A model generated the notes under the pieces. That model did no database searches. It was not told where the DNA came from and saw only the letters and a program-made list of their open reading frames with translations. A DNA stretch of 64,000 bases, taken from CAYTPI01 sp964439625. GTDB lineage: Bacteria; Chloroflexota; Anaerolineae; Aggregatilineales; UBA3940. Location: the NCBI GenBank assembly GCA_964439625.1, contig CAYTPI010000020.1, positions 8,212 to 72,211 of the forward strand. The letters are read 5' to 3'. Shown piece by piece: positions 7,044 to 15,446 of this stretch. Both the position numbers and the translations under genes were made by a program. Position 1 is the first letter of the stretch; each line of letters opens with the position of its first letter.

Positions 7044-8948
7044 TCAGCGTACTGTGACGGTTCCAAAAGGCGCGCAATCACCTTCGCCATCAAAAGTAAC
7101 CCGTTCTTGCGAGTCTGCGTTATAAAGACCGGCACACAGTAGATAATCACCGGGGTCGGCTGGTAACATGAACACCCGTCTATCAATGATAATTTCGTCT
7201 GGCTCCCAAGTGAATGTGGGCCGCAAGCCATTTGCAGGCAAGCCGTCACTCTGAGCGACGGGTACTTGCTCATCCGTTGCTAACAAGTGGACAAATGCAA
7301 TCAGGTTACGTTCAATTGGTGTCGATGTTTTCCACTCCAGATGCAGTTGCAGGAGCGTTGCCCCAGGCTCTGGCTCTTCAACAAGTGGGGCGCACAACGA
7401 GATACTATCATCATCGAATGTATAGCAATCACGTTCAGTTGGCTCTGGCGCTGCTGGCAGGAAAGGCGTTAGTTGATTTTCACCGAACCACTCTGACCCA
7501 GCTGTGGCAGCATTCTCTAGCAACCAAACGCCAACGTCATTAGATGGTGTCTCAGCAGCAATTTGGTAAGTTAACAGCCAGGTTTGGTCATGCGTCGTCA
7601 GAATTGAGTCGATTTGTGCGCCAAATTGGTCAGAGTCAAAGAAACTCGGATAATACGTTGGCCTATTGGAAGTTGGTGACAAATAGGCTTCTACCATCCC
7701 AGGCTGCCATGAGTAACTGTAAATTAATGCATCATCAGGCCCCAAATGCTCCTCTAAATGAGCAACTGCCTCTCGAAGATCAAGTTGTGGGTTTGGCAAA
7801 CCATAAACACCTGCCAACCCGGCTACGAATAGCGTGGCGATACCAATCGAGAAAGCTGCTTGGGCGTATCGATAAGCCGGTTGTGTATCCCGCGTGAGCA
7901 TCAAGACGGCGGCAATAAATAGTCCGGGCGAAAGATAAAGGATAAAGCGTGGGAAAAAGAAGGGCATAAATCGTTGGACAGCAAACCCCAAGACCAATGG
8001 CCAAAACAACCAAGCGCCCAGCACCCAGCGAACGCCTTTCTTTTGAACCATACTGACGCCCATGAAACTGACGAGCAAAAAGGCAGAGCCAATAGCAAGA
8101 TCAACAGTGGGCCCAGCAATTAATTCTGTGAGCATGTCGTCAAGGAATGCAGTCAAGGGTTGACCGGTGTGCCCTTCAGCTTCAATCGCAGATTGCGTTC
8201 CAGCCAGGGCACGGTCAGCAGTAGCGAGCACCCATGGCATCCACGCGCCGACGGCGGCAAGCTGCGCCCCCACCCAAAACAAAGCAGCGGCAGGTATAGC
8301 TGCGGCCTCTGGGCGTTTATGTTGATAATTGATAAGCCAACCGAGCATCCAAAAATTAATGGTAACCAACATCAGGATACTTAAATAATGGGAGCCAAAA
8401 GCAATCAAAGCGGGCAACCAAATAGCCAATATCACTGCTGCGCGCTGTCGCCCCGTCTGCGGTAATCGAGACTGTGTTTTGCCCAGTGGAAATAGACGCA
8501 GCCACAATAATGCCAGTATCAATAAACAAAACTGTACAAGGGTGTAGGCTTTTGCCTCCCGACTGAAAAACACCTGTACGGGTGCAAAGGCCATCATTAA
8601 TGATGCCGCGGTGGCAACACGAGGACGAAACTGCAGCGCACGTACGATGGCGTAGACTGTTACAACACTTAAGACGCCGAATATCACGCTGACGTAGCGC
8701 GCAGCAAAAGCCGTCACACCAAAAAAATGCATCAGCATCCCAAGTAATGCCCGGTAGGCTGGCGGGTTGGTGTCGTCGAAGAGACGTGTGACTGCTGCTA
8801 AGTCACTAAGCGGAATAATACCAAACGTAATACTAACCCCTTCATCAAACCAAAGAGCAAGGGCATCAAGCTGCCACAGTCTCAATTGGTAAGCTGCAAC
8901 GGTGACGAGGATGAAGAGCGGCAAAGTTTTATAGTAGCGTCCACGCAT
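7044..8948 (-). CDS. Polytopic membrane glycosyltransferase, GT39/PMT-like
   Basis: A 634-residue protein with about 10-12 hydrophobic segments in the first 400 residues and a soluble C-terminal domain of about 230 residues. 'LALWFDEGVSITFG' in the first outer loop is the acidic DE motif of the GT-C/PMT superfamily, whose members transfer sugars from polyprenyl-phosphate donors on the outer face of the membrane. 'VFFSREAKAYTLVQF' after TM3-4 is another sequence common in these proteins (SREARxY). The C-terminal part (from about residue 500) is beta-rich and may bind carbohydrate or serve as an extracellular cap. No acceptor or sugar can be named. It is probably transcribed with the downstream FlgD-module protein (68-base gap). 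Confidence 0.8.
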   Translation of the reverse strand: MRGRYYKTLPLFILVTVAAYQLRLWQLDALALWFDEGVSITFGIIPLSDLAAVTRLFDDTNPPAYRALLGMLMHFFGVTAFAARYVSVIFGVLSVVTVYAIVRALQFRPRVATAASLMMAFAPVQVFFSREAKAYTLVQFCLLILALLWLRLFPLGKTQSRLPQTGRQRAAVILAIWLPALIAFGSHYLSILMLVTINFWMLGWLINYQHKRPEAAAIPAAALFWVGAQLAAVGAWMPWVLATADRALAGTQSAIEAEGHTGQPLTAFLDDMLTELIAGPTVDLAIGSAFLLVSFMGVSMVQKKGVRWVLGAWLFWPLVLGFAVQRFMPFFFPRFILYLSPGLFIAAVLMLTRDTQPAYRYAQAAFSIGIATLFVAGLAGVYGLPNPQLDLREAVAHLEEHLGPDDALIYSYSWQPGMVEAYLSPTSNRPTYYPSFFDSDQFGAQIDSILTTHDQTWLLTYQIAAETPSNDVGVWLLENAATAGSEWFGENQLTPFLPAAPEPTERDCYTFDDDSISLCAPLVEEPEPGATLLQLHLEWKTSTPIERNLIAFVHLLATDEQVPVAQSDGLPANGLRPTFTWEPDEIIIDRRVFMLPADPGDYLLCAGLYNADSQERVTFDGEGDCAPFGTVTVR

Positions 8949-9271
8949 GCTGCGAGTATAGCTTGCATGCGTCGGCTGTCACAATCATCTAAGTGCACTA
9001 AGGCAATCGTCGTAAAATTTGGTTACCCGTGGCTTCGGCCACGGGCTAGCAGTAAGAACGAGCGCCGTATTAGAACAAAATAATCGCGTCGGAAGCTCAG
9101 GCAAACGTTTGAGACGCCTCAGTAATAAGTATGGGCGGAGATTAATGCCCGACCATAGAAGCGTTTGATACGATTGCCCTGCTCTCGTGCACTAAATGAC
9201 CTTGCAATTCCCTAAGGGATACAGCATGATTGTGGAGTCGAAATTCACAACGTTACAAACATGGAGCATGC
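8949..9271. other. Gene-free interval between divergent genes
   Basis: About 320 bases separate the GT-C gene (minus) from the tyrA-pheA fusion (plus). I see no credible coding frame. It holds a perfect 8-bp hairpin with a TTCG loop at 9026-9045 and a short palindrome (TCCCTAAGGGA, 9209-9219) about 50 bases before the tyrA-pheA start. Both promoters should lie here, but none is clear enough to place. Confidence 0.5.
9026..9045. repeat. REP-like hairpin with TTCG tetraloop
   Basis: CCCGTGGC and GCCACGGG form a perfect 8-bp stem around the loop TTCG (9034-9037). The sequence resembles hairpins at REP elements and near IS200/IS605-type ends. No U-run follows on either side, so it is a poor intrinsic terminator. 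Only one copy was noticed in this window. Confidence 0.6.
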
Positions 9272-10627
9272 ATGCAGCGACAAACTACTGGCATTATTGG
9301 TTATGGTCGCTTTGGTCAGTTTTTTGCTGACCTGTTGTCCGACACGTACAAAGTTATTGTGTCGGACACGCAAGATCGGTCAGATATAGCGGTTGAAAAC
9401 GGGCACGAGTATATGTCTACAAAAGAACTATGTAGGCAAGCAGATGCTATCTTTATCTGTGTGCCAATTAACCGCTTTGAGCAGACCGTCAAAGAGATTA
9501 AGCCGTTAATTCAACCAGATACGATCATTTTTGATACTTGCTCAGTTAAGGTGCACCCTGCCGCCGTGATGCAAAACATCTTAGGCATGGTTGAAGGCAT
9601 CGACCTAGTGGCAACACATCCAATGTTTGGACCAGACAGCGTTGCCGCTAACGGGCTGGCAGGTTTACCAATTGTAATCTGGCCGTTGTTGTCCCAATCA
9701 CAGAAATATCTTTCGTGGCGCAAGTTCTTCGAGAGCAAAGACATTCGTATCGTCGAGATGACCCCAGACGAGCACGATAAACTAGCCGCAGATACGCAAG
9801 GGCTCACACACTACATGGGCCGCATTCTCGGAGAGATGCATCTACTCCCTACTCGGATTGACACAACCGGTTACGAAATTATGCGGTCGCTAACACAGCA
9901 GACAAACAATGACTCGTGGGAGCTGTTTCGAGACTTACAGACTTTCAACCCTTACACCAAAGATATGCGGCTGCGGCTGGAGGGTGCCCTTGACACGGTC
10001 TACGGTGCGCTGATTCCTGAGTATGAAGACACTACCACCCTGAAGATTGGTATTCAGGGTGGTTTAGGTAGTTTCAATGAGGAAGCGTGCCGCCATTATT
10101 GTAAAACTCACGGCATCAAAGATTTTGAGCTGAGCTACCTGTACACCAGCGTCAATGTATTGGATGCACTGCATCGCGGTGACATTCATAATGGGGTATT
10201 CGCTATTCAGAATGCAGCGGGCGGCGTTGTGATGGAGACAATCCATGGGCTGGCTCGCTATCAATGTGAGATTCTGGAAGTATTTAGCATCGTGATTAGT
10301 CATTGTGTCATGCATCATCCAGATGTTGCGTTCGAGGAAATTAATACCATCATTTCACATCCGCAGGCAATTGCACAGTGTAAAAACAAACTAGCTACTA
10401 AGTACCCTAACCGACAGATCATCAGTGGTGAAGGCGACCTCATCGACCAAGCATTATGCGCCGAATACATCAACCAGGGCAAGTTGCCCCGGACGACAGC
10501 CGTGTTAGCACCAAAAGTCTGTGCTGAACTTAATGAATTGACGATTGAAGAAGAAGGTCTTCAGGACCTTGGTGACGACAACCTGACCACGTTCGTATTT
10601 GTTGAACGACGGCATTACTTTCGCTAA
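9272..10627 (+). CDS. Fused prephenate/arogenate dehydrogenase and prephenate dehydratase-like protein
   Basis: A 451-residue cytoplasmic fusion for the last steps of tyrosine and phenylalanine synthesis. The N-terminal half (to about residue 260) is TyrA: the Rossmann motif 'GIIGYGRFGQFFADLL', 'DTCSVKVHP', 'ATHPMFGPDS' and 'TQGLTHYMGRIL', which resemble the plant-type arogenate dehydrogenases. The C-terminal half starts with 'IGIQGGLGSFNEEAC' and resembles prephenate dehydratase, including 'HPQAIAQC'. Two signature sites differ: the usual 'PIENS' reads 'AIQNA' (Q313, N314, A315), and 'NxTRF' reads 'NLTTF' (T439, T440, F441). The catalytic Thr is kept, but the Glu, Ser and Arg positions are changed. 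No ACT domain is visible. ATG 9272 is chosen because GGAG (9263-9266) lies 5 bases upstream and the protein then begins just before the Rossmann motif. Confidence 0.85.
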   Translation: MQRQTTGIIGYGRFGQFFADLLSDTYKVIVSDTQDRSDIAVENGHEYMSTKELCRQADAIFICVPINRFEQTVKEIKPLIQPDTIIFDTCSVKVHPAAVMQNILGMVEGIDLVATHPMFGPDSVAANGLAGLPIVIWPLLSQSQKYLSWRKFFESKDIRIVEMTPDEHDKLAADTQGLTHYMGRILGEMHLLPTRIDTTGYEIMRSLTQQTNNDSWELFRDLQTFNPYTKDMRLRLEGALDTVYGALIPEYEDTTTLKIGIQGGLGSFNEEACRHYCKTHGIKDFELSYLYTSVNVLDALHRGDIHNGVFAIQNAAGGVVMETIHGLARYQCEILEVFSIVISHCVMHHPDVAFEEINTIISHPQAIAQCKNKLATKYPNRQIISGEGDLIDQALCAEYINQGKLPRTTAVLAPKVCAELNELTIEEEGLQDLGDDNLTTFVFVERRHYFR

Positions 10628-10679
10628 ACGTAAGCACAGCCACATTGAGAGCTGCTATGTTGCAGGAGTCGAGACCCTT

Positions 10680-12029
10680 ATGCCTAACCACATTGACGAT
10701 GGCCTTCGCTTCATCAAGCGCTTTAATAACCCTTACTTTGCAGCCACCAAACTTGGCAGCACCGGGCAAACTTGGGGCATCGATGCATTACGTCCGATCT
10801 TAAAGCAGCTTGATGACCCGCATTTAAAAGTACCGGTGGTGCACATCGCCGGGACAAAAGGAAAAGGATCAACGGCAGCCCTGACTACACACGCCTTGAT
10901 GGCGGCTGGCTACAAAGTCGGGCTGTATACAACGCCGCACCTACAAACTTGGAACGAGCGCATCCAGATTAACCGCGAACCAATCGGCGCAGTCCGGCTT
11001 ACGCAATTGGTTCAATCGGCATTGACTAACGTCGATATTCGTGACGAAGACACGCTGCTGACTGAATATGAACTGGCAACAGCGCTAGCTTTTCTGTATT
11101 TTGCTGAAGAGGACTGCGATCTGGCTGTTATCGAGGTTGGACTGGGGGGCACTGTAGACGCTACAAACGTAGTTGAACCAATAGTGAGTGTCATCTCACG
11201 GATTAGCTACGATCATATGCAGTTCCTTGGGGATACGCTGACGGAGATCGCCGGGAATAAAGCAGGCATCATCAAGCTCAACACGCCGACCGTCTCTGTG
11301 AAACAAACTGAAGAGGCCATGTCTGTGATACGAAGGAAGGCAGCCAAGCAACGTTCTTCGCTGACGGTGGTCGGTGAAAATTGGTTTTATCAACCAATTA
11401 GCGGTGAAGTCGAGCGTCTACGTTTGCAGATAGGCCCTTCCCTCGATGCACTTGAAACCTATGATGTGGGGCTTTCTGGGTTATTCCAATTCGAAAACGC
11501 AGCCTTAGCTGCCGCAGCGCTCCAACAGGTTGATCAAGCTGGCTTTACCGTACCGACGGCAGCGGTCAAACAGGGGTTTGCGGCAACTAAGTGGGATGGT
11601 CGGTTTGAAATCATCCAGAAAAAACCATTAACCATCCTTGACGGCGCACACAACGTCGATTCGATGAAAAAACTGATGGTTTCGTTAGATATTTTGACAG
11701 CTATTCCCTACGAAAATCGAACCATCATCTTTGGTTGCATGGCAGATAAAGACGTTGACGGTCTTTTGAAAGTCATCATGCAACACGCCAAGAATATTAT
11801 ATTTACGGACTTTAACCACAGCCGTGCAGCCGACGCTGGCGCTTTGTATGAGCGTGCGCAGTACCATGCCCATGCGGAGCGTGTTCAACAACGACCTCGG
11901 CTTGTTTTACAATCAGATATAAGAGACGCTTTTTTCACCGCCTTTGAGTATCTTCAACCACTAGACTTATTGGTCGCAACTGGATCGTTGTCACTGGTGG
12001 GGTCTATTCGAAATTTTTGGAAGCTTTAA
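10680..12029 (+). CDS. folC: Folylpolyglutamate synthase / dihydrofolate synthase FolC
   Basis: A 449-residue Mur-ligase-family enzyme that adds glutamate to folates (and probably to dihydropteroate) with ATP in the cytoplasm. Visible are the N-terminal substrate region 'MPNHIDDGLRFIKRF', the P-loop 'VVHIAGTKGKGSTAAL', the metal/ATP region 'DLAVIEVGLGGTVDATN', 'GDTLTEIAGNKAGIIK' and the C-terminal domain motif 'LTILDGAHNVDSM'. The length is normal for the family. ATG 10680 is preferred over an ATG that would overlap the upstream gene, because family proteins begin shortly before this helical segment. AGGAG lies about 12 bases upstream. The next gene, lon, starts 27 bases after the stop. A single enzyme for both folate steps is common in bacteria. 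Confidence 0.93.
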   Translation: MPNHIDDGLRFIKRFNNPYFAATKLGSTGQTWGIDALRPILKQLDDPHLKVPVVHIAGTKGKGSTAALTTHALMAAGYKVGLYTTPHLQTWNERIQINREPIGAVRLTQLVQSALTNVDIRDEDTLLTEYELATALAFLYFAEEDCDLAVIEVGLGGTVDATNVVEPIVSVISRISYDHMQFLGDTLTEIAGNKAGIIKLNTPTVSVKQTEEAMSVIRRKAAKQRSSLTVVGENWFYQPISGEVERLRLQIGPSLDALETYDVGLSGLFQFENAALAAAALQQVDQAGFTVPTAAVKQGFAATKWDGRFEIIQKKPLTILDGAHNVDSMKKLMVSLDILTAIPYENRTIIFGCMADKDVDGLLKVIMQHAKNIIFTDFNHSRAADAGALYERAQYHAHAERVQQRPRLVLQSDIRDAFFTAFEYLQPLDLLVATGSLSLVGSIRNFWKL

Positions 12030-12056
12030 CCGCTTATATAGCTGGCAATTACACAT

Positions 12057-14552
12057 ATGACTGACGAAGTTTATCTGGCAGCACAAGGCCAGTTCTATAC
12101 AGATGTTTCAACTCTTTTAGCGCAGTTCAGTGCGATTTCGAACGCAGAGCCAGATGACAATGGTATGGTGGAACTGGGATTATTGACCATTTCGGACGCC
12201 GTATTGCTACCCAACATGGTCGTGCCGCTATTTGTCTCTGATGCGGTACTCTATGAAAAGCTAATGCAAGTAGAGCAAAAAACCGTTGTTATTGTCACCG
12301 AAGACGCCAATGGGCAACCTGGGTCAATTGGTGTTGAAGCCGCCCTCGGCGAAACACTGGAAACAGGGGATGGCGTGCGTGGCATGTACGTTCAAGGAAG
12401 ACGCCGCGTTGAAATTGACACACTCATTGAGGAAATTGGCCTTAGTAAAGTCACTGCAAAGCTTATTGCAGAAAAAACAGATACCACCCCCGAAATGATT
12501 GCCAACAGACGGGTCATGCTTGATCAACTAGGAAACCTAGCTGAATCAAGTCACCGGATATCAGAGGAAATGTATCTTCTAGCAACTCAAGCCGAACACC
12601 CAGGTGCACTTGCCGATCTTGTGGCAGCTGCTTTGCCCTTGACCCAAGCCGAACGTCTCGAAATCTTGACAATGACTGACGTCAGTCAGCGCTTAACAAA
12701 AGTCAACACACTGCTGCTCAATGAGATCGAATTGCTGGAACTCGAACATAACATCTACCAGCGGGTGCAAGGTGAAGTAGAGAAACTTCAGCGCGAAACT
12801 TATCTGCGAGAGCAAGTCAAGGCTATTCAGGCTGAATTAGGCGAAGACGATATTCATCTCCAAGAGATTGCTGAGCTTCGACATCGGGTCTCGAACGCAC
12901 AGATGCCTGAAGCGGTCGAAAAACGGGCACTCAAAGAACTTGCTCGGCTCGAGCGAATGATCCCTGTTTCGCCTGAAGCTGTGGTGGCATGGACGTATGT
13001 CGAATGGCTTGCTGACCTGCCGTGGGAAGCCAAAACGACCGATAACCTTGACATTTCTAATGCCAGAGATGTGCTTGATGCTGACCACTATGGGCTGACG
13101 AAAATAAAAGAGCGTGTTTTGGAGTACATGGCAGTTAGAAAGCTGGCTCCAGACACGTCGAAAGGTCCTATCCTCTGCTTTGTAGGGCCTCCTGGTACAG
13201 GCAAAACATCCTTGGGTCGGTCAATTGCGCGTGCACTGGGTAAAGAGTTTGTGCGATTATCGTTGGGTGGAGTCCGAGATGAGGCTGAAATTCGCGGGCA
13301 CCGGCGAACATATATCGGCGCACTACCTGGGAGAATCATCCAGACGATGAAGAAAGCCGGCACACTCAACCCGCTGGTCATGTTGGACGAGATTGACAAG
13401 CTCGGCATGGATTACCATGGTGACCCCGCTTCGGCGCTGCTAGAAGTTCTGGATCCTGAACAGAACAAAGAGTTTTCTGATCACTATCTAGAGGTTGATT
13501 ATGACTTAAGTCAAGTACTGTTTGTAACAACGGCTAACTACCTAGATACTTTACCAGACGCCCTGTTAGATCGCTTAGAAGTCATTGAGTTTCCCGGCTA
13601 TACTGAGCTTGAGAAAATTGAGATTGCGCGCCAGTTTCTAATTCCAAAACAGATGCAGAAGAACGGCATTGCCAAAGTCGATTTGACCTTCGAGCAATCT
13701 GCACTTGAAGCAATCATCAATGAGTACACTTACGAAGCCGGTGTCCGTAACCTTGAGCGTCAAATAGCGACAATTTGCCGCAAAGTGGCCCTCAAAGTGG
13801 CACAAGATGAGCTATTACCCAAGCGCATTACAAATAGAGGTCTGAAGCAGTACCTTGGACCGGACCGCCTTCAAGGGCCTATTCTACAAACAGAACCTGA
13901 GATAGGCTTGGCACAAGGTTTAGCATGGACTGATATCGGTGGGGATATTTTGCCGGTAGAAGTTTCACTGATGCCAGGTAAAGGCAACCTAACGCTGACA
14001 GGACAGCTTGGCGATGTGATGCAGGAAAGTGCACAAGCAGCCCTCAGTTATATACGGTCTCGCAGCGACGAATTCGATATTGACCCTGACATATTTGAAA
14101 ACACAGATATTCATGTTCATTTGCCCGAAGGGTCGGTTCCGAAAGATGGCCCATCAGCAGGTGTAACACTGGCAACTGCACTTGTCAGTGCGTTTACAAA
14201 TCGACCAACGCGCCCCGACCTCGTGATGACCGGCGAAATCACGCTGAGGGGGCGCGTTCTACCCATCGGGGGGCTACGTAATAAAGCGTTAGCAGCCTAC
14301 CGAGTTGGCATCACCGACGTCGTCATTCCCAGTTTCAACGTGCAGCATATCGAAGAGCTACCAAAATCCGTTCAGAAAGCGATGAACTTTCTAGCGGTTG
14401 ACCACATGGATGAAGTGCTTGAGATCGCCTTGCTCGCTCCAGTCGAAGATGATGAAGACGACGTGGAACCAGATGAGCCAAATAGTGATGCTGATCGCGA
14501 GGAACAATCTGCTTCAAAAGAAGCCGACCCTGAAGCACTGAACCCCCTATAA
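12057..14552 (+). CDS. lon: ATP-dependent Lon protease
   Basis: An 831-residue LonA-type protease that unfolds and degrades damaged and regulatory proteins in the cytoplasm as a hexamer. Domain order: a substrate-binding LON domain (about residues 35-240, 'LPNMVVPLFVSD'), a helical and coiled-coil part, an AAA+ module with Walker A 'GPPGTGKTS' (about residue 376) and Walker B 'LVMLDEIDKLG', and the protease domain. The catalytic dyad is Ser700 in 'KDGPSAG' and Lys743 in 'GGLRNKALAAYR', 43 residues apart as in E. coli Lon. The C-terminal 40 residues form an acidic, disordered-looking tail. It has no transmembrane segment, so it is the soluble LonA form. Neighbours are folC and pth. Confidence 0.97.
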   Translation: MTDEVYLAAQGQFYTDVSTLLAQFSAISNAEPDDNGMVELGLLTISDAVLLPNMVVPLFVSDAVLYEKLMQVEQKTVVIVTEDANGQPGSIGVEAALGETLETGDGVRGMYVQGRRRVEIDTLIEEIGLSKVTAKLIAEKTDTTPEMIANRRVMLDQLGNLAESSHRISEEMYLLATQAEHPGALADLVAAALPLTQAERLEILTMTDVSQRLTKVNTLLLNEIELLELEHNIYQRVQGEVEKLQRETYLREQVKAIQAELGEDDIHLQEIAELRHRVSNAQMPEAVEKRALKELARLERMIPVSPEAVVAWTYVEWLADLPWEAKTTDNLDISNARDVLDADHYGLTKIKERVLEYMAVRKLAPDTSKGPILCFVGPPGTGKTSLGRSIARALGKEFVRLSLGGVRDEAEIRGHRRTYIGALPGRIIQTMKKAGTLNPLVMLDEIDKLGMDYHGDPASALLEVLDPEQNKEFSDHYLEVDYDLSQVLFVTTANYLDTLPDALLDRLEVIEFPGYTELEKIEIARQFLIPKQMQKNGIAKVDLTFEQSALEAIINEYTYEAGVRNLERQIATICRKVALKVAQDELLPKRITNRGLKQYLGPDRLQGPILQTEPEIGLAQGLAWTDIGGDILPVEVSLMPGKGNLTLTGQLGDVMQESAQAALSYIRSRSDEFDIDPDIFENTDIHVHLPEGSVPKDGPSAGVTLATALVSAFTNRPTRPDLVMTGEITLRGRVLPIGGLRNKALAAYRVGITDVVIPSFNVQHIEELPKSVQKAMNFLAVDHMDEVLEIALLAPVEDDEDDVEPDEPNSDADREEQSASKEADPEALNPL

Positions 14553-14637
14553 AGTATTGAACATTGCACATAGCAAGGAATTAGATAGACTCTTTATTCA
14601 GGTCTTGTCAAAATTAGCCTGATAAGGAGCAGCGCGA

Positions 14638-14844
14638 TTGGCACCAGCGCCGGTCTTTGATATTGTGCAGCTAATACAAGCAACCCTACTGGGCGCAACA
14701 GTCGCGCTTAGTGGCTTTGTGTTGCTTGGACTTTACACCTTTTTTCGATCAACCATCAGCAAACAAATACGCATCATCCTTTGGCAAGCCCGCAATCGAA
14801 AAAAGACAGAGTGCTCACGGTGGAATTCAACTAATGACGGATAG
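14638..14844 (+). CDS. Small single-pass membrane protein
   Basis: A 68-residue protein starting at TTG 14638, with a strong AAGGAG (14624-14629) 8 bases upstream. Residues 6-35 contain one clear membrane segment (ATLLGATVALSGFVLLGLY), followed by a basic tail (STISKQIRIILWQARNRKK). Its stop overlaps the pth start by 11 bases, which suggests translational coupling. I do not recognise a family. The good ribosome binding site, the hydrophobic segment and the positive-inside pattern are the support for it being real. Function is unknown, and a link to Lon or Pth is not implied beyond position. Confidence 0.6.
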   Translation: MAPAPVFDIVQLIQATLLGATVALSGFVLLGLYTFFRSTISKQIRIILWQARNRKKTECSRWNSTNDG

Positions 14845-15418
14845 ATCGCTGATAGTTGGGCTTGGTAACCCAGGTAGAAAGTACATCGGCAACCGGCATA
14901 ACGCAGGGTTTCAGGTTGTTGACGGACTGGCAGAACAGTATGGGTTGTCTTTTGGAACCATCCAAAAGAAAGCGGCAGTTGCTAAAGGGCGGATCGCAGG
15001 TCACGATTGCATTCTAGCCAAGCCACAAACTTACATGAACGACAGCGGAGTCGCCGTTAAAGCACTGATGCGCTTCTACAAACTGCCGACAGAAAATCTG
15101 CTGGTCGTTTATGACGATCTAGATTTACCAACCGGCACCTTACGACTACGCCCTGAAGGTGGCGCGGGGGGTCAGAATGGCATGCGCAGCATTATCCACC
15201 AGCTAGGGACGGAAGATTTTGCTCGGCTACGTGTGGGTATTGACCGTCCTCCGGGAAAGATGCCAGTCAAAGCATACGTTCTTCAAGACTTTACACAAGC
15301 AGAATGGGACATTGTGCGTGAAACTTGGGGGCGCGCAATCGCTGCGATTAAAACATGGCTGACGGACGGAACCGAGCAAGCAATGAGCCGGTACAACGGC
15401 CCTGCCCCAACGGTATAA
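14834..15418 (+). CDS. pth: Peptidyl-tRNA hydrolase
   Basis: A 194-residue bacterial-type Pth that releases peptides from peptidyl-tRNA dropped by stalled ribosomes. The conserved N-terminus is 'SLIVGLGNPGRKYIGNRHNAGF', with Asn12 and the catalytic His22 when counted from ATG 14834. 'KPQTYMNDSG', 'VVYDDLDLPTGTLRLR' and 'GGAGGQNGMRS' follow, with the expected catalytic-site Asp and Asn. The ATG 14834 is chosen because family proteins begin right at this strand; longer frames add only unrelated sequence. It overlaps the small membrane-protein gene and precedes mfd by 28 bases. Confidence 0.96.
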   Translation: MTDRSLIVGLGNPGRKYIGNRHNAGFQVVDGLAEQYGLSFGTIQKKAAVAKGRIAGHDCILAKPQTYMNDSGVAVKALMRFYKLPTENLLVVYDDLDLPTGTLRLRPEGGAGGQNGMRSIIHQLGTEDFARLRVGIDRPPGKMPVKAYVLQDFTQAEWDIVRETWGRAIAAIKTWLTDGTEQAMSRYNGPAPTV

Positions 15419-15446
15419 AACGAAAACTGTATCCAAAGACTTTTCT

